From the NCBI GenBank assembly GCA_963784645.1, contig CAWARY010000015.1, positions 620,001 through 684,000 on the forward strand: a DNA stretch of 64,000 bases. The letters are read 5' to 3'. Made by a program: the position numbers and the translations under genes. The DNA comes from JBBRVW01 sp963784645. Its GTDB lineage: Bacteria > Actinomycetota > Actinomycetes > JACCUZ01. The notes below the pieces were generated by a model. It was not told the DNA's origin. It ran no database searches and was given only the letters and a program-made list of their open reading frames with translations. Below are positions 1 to 7,176 of this stretch, in pieces (the first letter of the stretch is position 1; each line of letters begins with the position of its first letter).

Positions 1-90
1 GTGCTCGTCGCGGCGACGTTCGTCATCCTCGCGAACCTCGTCGTCGACCTGGCCTACGCCGTCATCGACCCGCGCGTCCGGCTGACCTGA
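1..90 (+). CDS. C-terminal end of a peptide ABC transporter permease (DppB/OppB-like), partial
   Basis: Only the last 29 codons are in the window, read in frame from base 1 to a TGA at 88-90. The tail is hydrophobic and then reads NLVVDLAYAVIDPRVRL, which resembles the conserved end of DppB/OppB-type inner-membrane permeases of oligopeptide and nickel ABC transporters (N-L-x-V-D-x-x-Y-x-x-x-D-P-R-x-R). In that family the subunit forms half of the membrane channel. No DppC-type partner follows, which is unusual because the two permease genes are normally adjacent, so this gene may be last in its operon. The call rests on a short tail only. Confidence 0.6.
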   Translation: MLVAATFVILANLVVDLAYAVIDPRVRLT

Positions 91-201
91 CCCGACACCC
101 GAGACCGACGTCACCGACGACACCGACGACACCGACGCACCACCCGGACCCCTCACCCCTCGACCCCGCACCGATGTGCCCGACCAGACAGGTGGGATGA
201 C

Positions 202-705
202 ATGACCGCTGTACTTCCCGAAGCAACCGCGAAGGGCGGGCTGCCGGTCGTGGACGGTCGCCGGGTCGCGGAGCCGCACCGTTCCCAGTTCGACTTCTGG
301 CTCGGCAGCTGGCGGGTCCGGCACCTCGACGGCGAGCCGGTGCGCGGCCGCAACGAGATCGCGTGGACCCTCGACGGCAAAGTCCTGTGGGAGCAGTTCT
401 CGGCCGGGCGCGACCCCTTCACCGGCTGGAGCTTCTCGGTGCCGGTCGTCGGCCGGGGGTGGGTGCAGACGTGGGTCGACAACAACGGCGCCTACCTCGA
501 CTTCGTCGGCGGTTGGCTGCCCGACCCGACCGGCGGCCGGATGGTGCTGGAACGCAGCACCGGCGAGGCCGGCCCGGCCCGGCAGCGGATGACCTGGCAC
601 TCGATCACGGACCGCGGCTTCATCTGGGACTGGGCGTCCCAGGCCACCGGGGACCCAGGCGAGCCGTGGGACCTTGTGTGGAGATTGGGTTACGGCCGTC
701 GCTGA
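202..705 (+). CDS. DUF1579-like hypothetical protein
   Basis: A 167-residue soluble protein with no signal peptide or membrane segment. The N-terminal third has the motif FDFWLGSWRV (about residues 29-38) typical of small lipocalin-like DUF1579-type proteins, followed by alternating beta-strand-like segments rich in Trp, Gly and Asp (SFSVPVVGRGWVQTWVDNNG). The function of this family is not established. The ATG at 202 follows the weak purine stretch GGTGGG. The gene lies 63 bases upstream of a same-strand AraC regulator, so the two may share a transcript. Bases 91-201 hold no gene, only a short GACACCGAC-type repeat run near 115-135. Confidence 0.6.
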   Translation: MTAVLPEATAKGGLPVVDGRRVAEPHRSQFDFWLGSWRVRHLDGEPVRGRNEIAWTLDGKVLWEQFSAGRDPFTGWSFSVPVVGRGWVQTWVDNNGAYLDFVGGWLPDPTGGRMVLERSTGEAGPARQRMTWHSITDRGFIWDWASQATGDPGEPWDLVWRLGYGRR

Positions 706-768
706 AACGGCGGGTACCGCCGTACGGTGCTTTCTGCCGGGTCAGACTCTCGGGGCAGGGGTGGTGCG

Positions 769-1641
769 ATGGACGCGACCGTGACGCCGCTGCTGGCCGC
801 CCCCAGCCTGCGGCTCGGCCGGTTCCGCTGCCCGCCTTCCGGCGCGGAGTGGGGTGCCGAGAACGACATCGGGCCCTTCGCGCACGTCGTGTTCCCGGAG
901 CGACCGGTGACCATCACCCGACCCCGCACCGGGCCCCAGCTCGGCGACCGCAACTGGGCCCTGCTCTACCACCCCGGTCAGCGCTACCAGCGGCAGATGG
1001 TCGACGCCGACGGCGACGAGTGCACCTTCGTGGCGCTCTCGCCGGAGCTGTACGGCGACCTGCTCGCCGCCGACCGGGCCGTGCCGAGGACCTTCGACGC
1101 GGGACGGATCCTCGTCGAGGACGAGACGTGGCTCGGCTACCAGGAGTGCCTTGCGGCCGCTGCCGAAGGTCACAACCGGCTCCTCGAGCGGCAGCTGCGC
1201 GCGGTCCTGGACGAGGTGCTGCGACGTCCGGCGGACCTCGACGAGCGCAGCGATGATGCCACCGACCCGGCAACGCACGGGTCCGACCGCCGGGTGCACG
1301 AGGCGTGCCGGGTCCTTGCCACGCACCTCGACGAGCGGTTGACCCTGCCGGCGGTGGCCGAGGCGGTGGGCCTGTCCACCTACCACTTCTGCCGGCTCTT
1401 CCGCGCCACCACCGGACTGACCGTGCACGCCTATCGCAAGCGGCTGAGACTGCGCACCGCGTTCTCGACCTGCGCGTCGCGACCCGACGGCAAGCTCAGC
1501 GAGGTCGCGATGTCGGTCGGCTACGCGTCGCACAGCCACATGACGACCGACTTCCAGGCCGCACTCGCGATGACGCCGTCGGGTGTCCGGGACCGCTACG
1601 CCCGGGGCACCGCCGCGGCCGGCGTCTTCCACCTTCGCTAG
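769..1641 (+). CDS. AraC family transcriptional regulator
   Basis: A 290-residue protein with an effector-type N-terminal region and a C-terminal AraC/XylS DNA-binding domain (about residues 175-280). The first helix-turn-helix reads AVAEAVGLSTYHFCRLFRA and the second lies around EVAMSVGYASHSHMTTDFQA, with the usual G-Y-x-S-x-S-H core. I chose the ATG at 769, behind the purine-rich GGGGCAGGGG. A GTG at 727 in the same frame would add 14 residues of poor quality. The stop overlaps the stop of the convergent SGNH hydrolase gene inside one CTAG. The effector is unknown; the neighbouring DUF1579-like gene may be a target. Confidence 0.85.
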   Translation: MDATVTPLLAAPSLRLGRFRCPPSGAEWGAENDIGPFAHVVFPERPVTITRPRTGPQLGDRNWALLYHPGQRYQRQMVDADGDECTFVALSPELYGDLLAADRAVPRTFDAGRILVEDETWLGYQECLAAAAEGHNRLLERQLRAVLDEVLRRPADLDERSDDATDPATHGSDRRVHEACRVLATHLDERLTLPAVAEAVGLSTYHFCRLFRATTGLTVHAYRKRLRLRTAFSTCASRPDGKLSEVAMSVGYASHSHMTTDFQAALAMTPSGVRDRYARGTAAAGVFHLR

Positions 1642-2444
1642 AGCTGGGTGCGCTCGCGGGTCCGCAGGTCGACCGTGGTCGGCGCCAGCGGCGAGAGGTC
1701 GGGCCGCTTGGGCTCCACGAGGTCGCCTGTCGACCGGCCGCGCACCTGTCGGCCGACCCAGGGCGCGAGATAGGTCCTGGCCCACGCGGCGTCGGCGCGC
1801 CGCGTCGCGAGCACGCGACGGCGCGCGGCGTCGGTGACCTGCTGCGTCGACGCCGAGGCGTGCGGGCCCTCCATGCCGAGCACGTCGAGCACCGCGTCGG
1901 CCACGAGGGCGTGCCCGGCGGCGCTGAGGTGCAGCCGGTCCGGCGCCCACATGCTGTCCTGGTAGAGCTCCGCGAGGTGCCACAGGTCGACGACAGCGGC
2001 ACCCAGCTCGCCGGCGCTCGCCCGGATGCCTGCGTTGTACCGCGCGGCCCGGGCCGCGAGCACCGCACCGAGCGGTAGCCGGCCACGCGGGTCGAAGCCG
2101 GCGAACACCACGATCGTGGCGCCGGTGCCGGCGAGGTCCGCCAGCACGTCGCGGAACATCTGCACCAGCGCCGGCACGTCGCAGCGGAAGCCGATGATGT
2201 CGTTGCCGCCGCCCGCGAACGTGACGAGGTCGGGCCGCATCGCGAGCGCCCGCGGGACCTGCTCGTCCCGGATCCGCGCCAGCCGCCGGCCGCGGACGGC
2301 GAGGTTGGCGTAGCGCAGGTCGCCGGTGGGGGTGGCCAGCCGCGCCGCGACCAGGTCGGCCCACCCGCGGTAGCCACCGTCGGGGCGGAGGTCGTCCAGA
2401 CCTTCCGTGAAGCTGTCGCCCAGCGCCACCATGCTCGAGAACAC
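1638..2444 (-). CDS. SGNH/GDSL hydrolase family protein
   Basis: Esterase/lipase-type hydrolase of the SGNH superfamily, about 268 residues, with no clear signal peptide, so probably cytoplasmic. All four family blocks are visible: GDSFTEG near the N-terminus (nucleophile Ser), a Gly/Asn block around NLAVRGRRL, GGGNDIIG (block III Asn), and DRLHLSAAGH near residue 190 (catalytic Asp and His). The substrate cannot be deduced. The start is uncertain: the GTG at 2444 has a GGGTGGG stretch upstream, while the ATG at 2432 begins directly at the GDS block and an ATG at 2471 is also possible. It converges on the AraC gene with overlapping stop codons. Confidence 0.82.
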   Translation of the reverse strand: MFSSMVALGDSFTEGLDDLRPDGGYRGWADLVAARLATPTGDLRYANLAVRGRRLARIRDEQVPRALAMRPDLVTFAGGGNDIIGFRCDVPALVQMFRDVLADLAGTGATIVVFAGFDPRGRLPLGAVLAARAARYNAGIRASAGELGAAVVDLWHLAELYQDSMWAPDRLHLSAAGHALVADAVLDVLGMEGPHASASTQQVTDAARRRVLATRRADAAWARTYLAPWVGRQVRGRSTGDLVEPKRPDLSPLAPTTVDLRTRERTQL

Positions 2445-2818
2445 CGTCGTCACCCACCCGCACGACACCATTCGACAGTCGCCGAGAACGGTTGTTCCTG
2501 GCAACCATCGGATGGTAGCGCGGAATGGCGCTGCAGTCGGGCCACTTCTCGCAGCCGGGGGCGGACCCGACCTACGGGGGTGGCGGCCGTCCCGGCATGC
2601 ATGAGTGCGGCCGTCCGCGGCTGCAGCCATATCTCGGCAACGTCAGAGCGCCAGGAACGGGCGCAGCGGTGGGCGGCGACCCGCCGTCGGCGAGCTTCGC
2701 CGCCGATGCCTGTTCCACGGTTGCGCTCCTCGTGGTCCAGTTCATCGTCGCGGCTGTGGATGGCGAAATCCCTTGTCTCACAACGGTTTCCGGCCTTCCG
2801 CACGCCCTCCATCTGGTG
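2445..2818. other. Intergenic regulatory region, no gene seen
   Basis: Between the SGNH hydrolase start and the first DUF222-HNH gene. I see no convincing coding frame. It contains two small dyads next to each other, GGTTG/CAACC (2490-2506) and CCATC/GATGG (2505-2515), that could be operators for the hydrolase gene. The last 70 bases (about 2755-2824) resemble the region upstream of the second DUF222-HNH gene near 38430, sharing the phrases CTGTGGATG, ACGGTTTCCGG and TAGGATTCGAAC. Confidence 0.5.
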
Positions 2819-2840
2819 TAGGATTCGAACATGTGTTCGA
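2796..2840 (+). promoter_or_regulatory. LexA (SOS) box and leaderless promoter of DUF222-HNH copy 1
   Basis: The sequence TCGAACATGTGTTCGA at 2825-2840 fits the actinobacterial SOS box TCGAAC-N4-GTTCGA with both 6-base arms perfect, and its spacer contains the ATG start codon (2831). Six bases before the ATG ends a -10-like TAGGAT (2819-2824), which puts transcription initiation at or next to the start codon. A weak -35-like TTCCGC (2796-2801) lies 17 bases further up. LexA bound here would cover the start point and start codon. The same arrangement with identical spacing occurs at 38491-38512. Confidence 0.78.
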
Positions 2841-4163
2841 CAGTTCAGGACCTCCCGGGTGTCACCCGGACCAGGCCTGCGCTGTCGTCAGCCCGCCCGG
2901 TGTGGCAGCTGTCCGACGCCGAGGTGGAGGACCGCGCTGGCCGACCTCGAGACGGCCGAAGCGCGGCTGGTCGCCCGCCGCGCCGAGCTGGTGCACGAGG
3001 CCGACCGGCGCTCGCTGAAGGACCGCACCCGGTCCCTGTCCACCGAACGCTGGCTGCAGGACCGGTTCCGGCTCTCCCGCCGGGAGGCGCAGGGCTGGGT
3101 GGCGCAGGCCGAGCTGCTCGCGACCCAGCCGGCCGCCAGCGCCGCGCTGGCCGAGGGCCGGCTGACCCCCGGGCAGGCCACCGTCGTCGTCACCGCCCTG
3201 GACGCCCTCGACCGGCTCGAGCAGCTCGACCCGGTCGAGCGCGAGCAGGCCGCCGACCTGCTCCTGGACCAGGCCGCCGCCCTCGGCCCACGAGACCTGG
3301 CCACCGCCGCCCAGCACCTGGTCGAGCACCTCACCCGCACCCCCTCGACCGACGACCCCGCCGACGCCGAGCAGGTCGCCCGCGAGCACGCGGCCGCCGA
3401 AGCCGCCGCACAGCGCGCGGACACCAACAGCCTCATCGTGAAGCGCCGCCCCGACGGCGCGCTGACCGGCCGGTTCACCATCCGGCCCGTCGACGTCCCC
3501 GCCCTGACCGCCTGGCTCAAGGCCGCCGACGTGCCGCACCCCGGCAGCGACGGGTTCGAGGACGACCGGCCCCGCGACCAGCGCCGCGGCGACCACCTCG
3601 CCGCCACCCTGGGCGACGCCCTCACCAACGGCACAGACAAGCCGCTCGCGTCGAAGGTGCACGTGCACGTCAACGTCACCACCACCCTCGACGCGCTGCG
3701 CAACAACCTCACCGGCGCCGGGCTGCTCGACACCGGCGGCACCCTGTCCGCCGCCGAGCTCCGCCGGCTCGCCTGCACCGCCGGCATCACCCCGGTCCTG
3801 CTCGGCGGACCCTCCGAGATCCTCGACCTCGGCCGCACCCGACGCACCTTCAGCCTCGCCCAGCGGCGCGCACTCACCACCCGCGACCGCGGCTGCACCG
3901 CCCCCGGCTGCGACCGCGCCCCCGCCGACTGCGACGCCCACCACCAGACCGAATGGACCGACAACGGCCCCACCGACCTCGACAACGGCGCCCTGCTCTG
4001 CCAGTACCACCACCAACAGATCCACCGACAGCGCTGGCGAGTCGTCCTCGCACCCAACGGCTACCCGCAGCTCATCCCGCCGGTCTCGATCGACCCCGAG
4101 CAGCGACCCCGCCAGCACCACCGCTACCGGCTCACCCTGCTCACCGGCCGGCACCGGACGTAG
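2831..4163 (+). pseudogene. DUF222/HNH endonuclease (13E12 family), copy 1, single-base frameshift
   Basis: A 13E12-type protein with an N-terminal DUF222 domain and a C-terminal HNH nuclease motif (CTAPGCDRAPADCDAHHQTEW, then the N and H of ALLCQYHHQQIH). The frame from the SOS-box ATG gives MCSTVQDLPG and runs to about 2929; the rest is read one base later. Against the intact paralogue at 38503, one extra G at about 2930 (GTGGAGG before ACCGCG) explains the break. Without it the protein would be 443 residues, against 442 for copy 2. Everything downstream, including the nuclease residues, is intact, so this is either a very recent pseudogene or a sequencing error. The family is linked to phase-variable and damage-induced nucleases, but its role is not settled. 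Confidence 0.82.
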
Positions 4164-4232
4164 TCGCAGGACCCGGTCCGGGACTGTCGTCGTCGTGACG
4201 GTGGCGGTGATGCCGGCAGGTGGGCCGGGCAG

Positions 4233-5803
4233 CTACTCCCACTCGATGGTGCCGGGGGGCTTCGAGGTGATGTCGAGGGTGACCCGGTTGACCTCGCGGA
4301 CCTCGTTGGTGATGCGGGTCGAGATGCGCGCCAGCACGTCGTAGGGGACGCGGGTCCAGTCGGCGGTCATGGCGTCCTCGGACGACACCGGCCGCAGGAC
4401 GACGGGGTGGCCGTACGTGCGCTCGTCACCCTGGACGCCGACCGACCGGACATCACCGAGCAGGACGACCGGGCACTGCCAGATGTCGCGGTCGAGGCCG
4501 GCCGCGGTGAGCTCCTCGCGGGCGATGGCGTCGGCCTCGCGCAGGACGTCGAGGCGCTCCATCGTGACCTCGCCGACGATCCGGATGCCGAGGCCGGGCC
4601 CCGGGAACGGCTGGCGCCACACGATGGCCTCGGGCAGGCCGAGCTCCAGCCCGACCTTGCGCACCTCGTCCTTGAACAGCGCGCGCAGCGGCTCCACGAG
4701 GGCGAACTGCAGGTCGTCGGGCAGGCCGCCCACGTTGTGGTGGGACTTGATGTTGGCGGTGCCGGTGCCGCCGCCGGACTCCACGACGTCGGGGTAGAGC
4801 GTGCCCTGCACGAGAAACTCGACCGTCTCGCCGTCGGCACCCGCCTCGGCCACCACCTCGCGGGCAGCCTCCTCGAAGACCCGGATGAACTCGCGGCCGA
4901 TGATCTTGCGCTTCTGCTCGGGGTCGCTGACCCCGGCCAGCGCGTCGAGGAACTGCTTCGAGGCGTCGGCCACCTTGAGCCGGACGCCGGTCGCGTCGAC
5001 AAGTCGCGCTCGACCTGCTCGGCCTCGCCCTTGCGCAGCAGCCCGTGGTCGACGAACACGCAGGTGAGCTGGTCGCCGATGGCGCGCTGGACGAGCGCCG
5101 CGGCGACCGCCGAGTCGACTCCGCCGGACAGCCCGCAGACGACCCGCTTGTCGCCGACCTGGGCCCGGATCGCGGCGACCTGGTCGTCGATGACACTGGT
5201 CATCGTCCAGCTGGGCTCGAGGCCGGCGACCTCGTAGAGGAAGTGCTCGAGCACCGCCTGCCCGTGCTCGGTGTGCAGGACCTCCGGGTGGAACTGCACG
5301 CCGGCGAGGCCCCGGCCGGCGTCCTCGAAGGCGGCGACCGGCGTGTCGGCGGTACGGGCCACGACGTCGAAGCCCTCCGGAGCCACCGAGACGGCGTCGT
5401 TGTGCGACATCCACACCGACTGCTCGCGGGGCAGCCCGTGGAACAGCGTCGGGTCGCCCCCGACGACCTCGAGAGAGGTGCGGCCGAACTCGGCGGAACC
5501 GGTGCGCGCGACGGTGCCGCCGAGGGCGAGGGCCATCGCCTGGAAGCCGTAGCAGATGCCGAACGCCGGGACGCCGGCCGTGAACATCGCCGGGTCGACC
5601 GACGGGGCGCCGGGGGCGTAGACCGAGGACGGGCCACCGGAGAGCACGATCGCGGCCGGGTTCTTCGCCAGCATCTCCGCGACCGGCATCGTGTGCGGCA
5701 CGATCTCGCTGTAGACCCGGGCCTCGCGCACCCGCCGCGCGATGAGCTGCGCGTACTGGGCGCCGAAGTCGACGACGAGGACCGGAGCGGGCGTCGCTGT
5801 CAC
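4233..5803 (-). pseudogene. guaA: GMP synthase (glutamine-hydrolysing), frameshifted by one missing base
   Basis: GuaA converts XMP to GMP using glutamine and ATP. The N-terminal class I amidotransferase domain shows the nucleophile Cys in GICYGFQA and the His/Glu in GVQFHPEVLHTEHG. The ATP-pyrophosphatase domain has the PP-loop GLSGGVDSA, and the C-terminal dimerisation domain ends KPPGTIEWE. The frame breaks after GEAEQVERD: one base is missing between 5000 and 5001 (the coding strand reads GACTTGTCGACG where GACTTCGTCGACG is expected). Restoring it gives 523 residues, the usual length. guaA is normally needed for growth without guanine, so an assembly or sequencing error is more likely than true loss. 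The start is the GTG at 5803. Confidence 0.85.
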
Positions 5804-5852
5804 CCCCCGATCCTCCCATGGCCGCGACCTGGCGCCGTCTCGACGATCGTGG

Positions 5853-6983
5853 TCAGGCCGCGCGAACCTCCAGAATGTTCGGTACCTGGCTCGGCACCTC
5901 AGGCAGCCGTCGGGCGCGGTACACGACCCTGGACAGCACCGTGAACCGCAGCGCGAAGCCGACGGCCACCGCGGCCGTCTGCGCCAGGAGTGCGGACAGG
6001 CCGGCCTGACCGACGAGGACGAGCAGCAGGGGGACCCGCAGGAGGTTGTCGACGTTGTTCAACGCCAGTGACATCGCCGCCCGTCGACGCCACGACGCCT
6101 CGTGGTCGCCCAACCGGAACACGAACCGCTCTTGGAGCAGGAAGTTGCTGATGATCGCGAGCTCGGTGGACAGCAGGCTCGCCGGGACGTAGTGCATGCC
6201 CTCGTGAAGCAACAGCCCCATCGCGCCGAGGTTGACGGCCACACCGGTGGCGCCCACGGCGGCGAACCTCAGCACCCGACCGGCGCGCAACGAGAGCAGC
6301 TGATGGACGAACTCCGCACCCTGCCGCCAGGAGGCCTTGCTGGCGCCGGAGTTTCGGGCACCGAAGACGAAGGGCACCTCGAGCACCCGGAGCCGGTGGC
6401 TGGCAAGGATCTCGAAGAGGATCTTGAAGCCCCGTGGTCGAAGCCGGGTGAGGTCGACGGCCTCGCGGGACACGCAGAAGTACCCGGTCATCGGGTCCGT
6501 GCACAGTCGGCCGACCCGCCGGGGGAACAAGGTGCGGGCCAGCAGCGTGGAGACGCTGCTCACCGTGCGCCGCCAGGACGAGCTCAACCCGGAGGCATCT
6601 CCCTGGCCGACATACCGGCTCGCCACGACCAGGTCCGCGTCCCCTTCGTCGCCGAGGGCGATCAGATCGGGCACCAGCTCAGGGGGATGCTGCAGGTCGC
6701 CGTCCATCACCACCACCCAGCGGCCACGTGCCTCGGTGATACCCCGTGCTACGGCACCGGACAGTCCTCCGGTCCGCTGGGGGCCGACCCGGTGAACCAG
6801 ACGAACCCCGGGGCGTCGGGCCGCCAAGCGCCGCACCACGTCGGCGGTGTCGTCAGTCGAGTCGTCCACGAACAGGATCTCGTGCGATGTGCCGCGCAGG
6901 GCCGCCTGGAGTCGGTCGACGAGCTCTTCGACGTTGCCCCGTTCGTTGAACGTGGGGACGACGACAGTGGCGTGCAGCGACAT
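5853..6983 (-). CDS. GT2 family glycosyltransferase fused to a GtrA-like membrane domain
   Basis: About 376 residues. Residues 1-230 form a GT-A fold family 2 transferase of the polyprenol-phosphate mannose/glucose synthase type: FNERGNVEELV, LFVDDSTDDT, and the metal-binding VVMDGDLQHPPE. Residues 245-370 contain about four membrane segments of the GtrA family (FAAVGATGVAVNLGAMGLLL, TELAIISNFLLQERFVF). Such fusions transfer a sugar from a nucleotide donor to a polyprenyl phosphate at the membrane and may flip the product. I placed the start at the ATG at 6983, immediately before the first beta strand; an ATG at 7017 is the alternative. It is divergent from the membrane protein at 7177, which could use the lipid-linked sugar. 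Confidence 0.85.
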   Translation of the reverse strand: MSLHATVVVPTFNERGNVEELVDRLQAALRGTSHEILFVDDSTDDTADVVRRLAARRPGVRLVHRVGPQRTGGLSGAVARGITEARGRWVVVMDGDLQHPPELVPDLIALGDEGDADLVVASRYVGQGDASGLSSSWRRTVSSVSTLLARTLFPRRVGRLCTDPMTGYFCVSREAVDLTRLRPRGFKILFEILASHRLRVLEVPFVFGARNSGASKASWRQGAEFVHQLLSLRAGRVLRFAAVGATGVAVNLGAMGLLLHEGMHYVPASLLSTELAIISNFLLQERFVFRLGDHEASWRRRAAMSLALNNVDNLLRVPLLLVLVGQAGLSALLAQTAAVAVGFALRFTVLSRVVYRARRLPEVPSQVPNILEVRAA

Positions 6984-7176
6984 ACCCAGTGGTTTCGGCC
7001 GGTGACGCCCCGGCATGTAGCCGCCAATGAGTGGATCTTTCGCACGCCGTCGGGGCCACGACAGCCTGTCGACCTTCGAGTCCCACCGACTCAGGGTGGG
7101 GCGGGAACCCGCCGATGAACCTCGGGCGGGCGGGTTCGCCGCCGGCCAACGACGCATCACGGGGACGGGGCCAAGC

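Noticed and set aside
742..2508. 588-codon minus-strand frame across the AraC regulator and SGNH hydrolase
   Set aside because: Extreme Arg/Pro/Ala content without any domain; both real genes are in other frames.
2525..2560. A fourth copy of the 51-bp palindromic element
   Set aside because: Only the right half (GGGCCACTTC) is present; the left arm is missing.
2862..4154. 430-codon open frame on the minus strand opposite the first DUF222-HNH gene
   Set aside because: Gly/Val-rich composition typical of the antisense frame of a high-GC gene. A similar frame lies opposite copy 2 (38200-39861).
2831..4163. Insertion sequence or mobile intron carrying the DUF222-HNH genes
   Set aside because: No terminal inverted repeats, target duplications or intron core elements are seen at either copy; the shared upstream DNA is explained by the common promoter.
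4164..4232. Terminator between the first HNH gene and guaA
   Set aside because: Only a weak CCCGG/CCGGG-type pairing is visible; not strong enough to annotate.
4233..5803. True loss of guaA function
   Set aside because: All motifs are preserved, the single missing base is the only defect, and other indels cluster nearby, so a sequence error is more likely.
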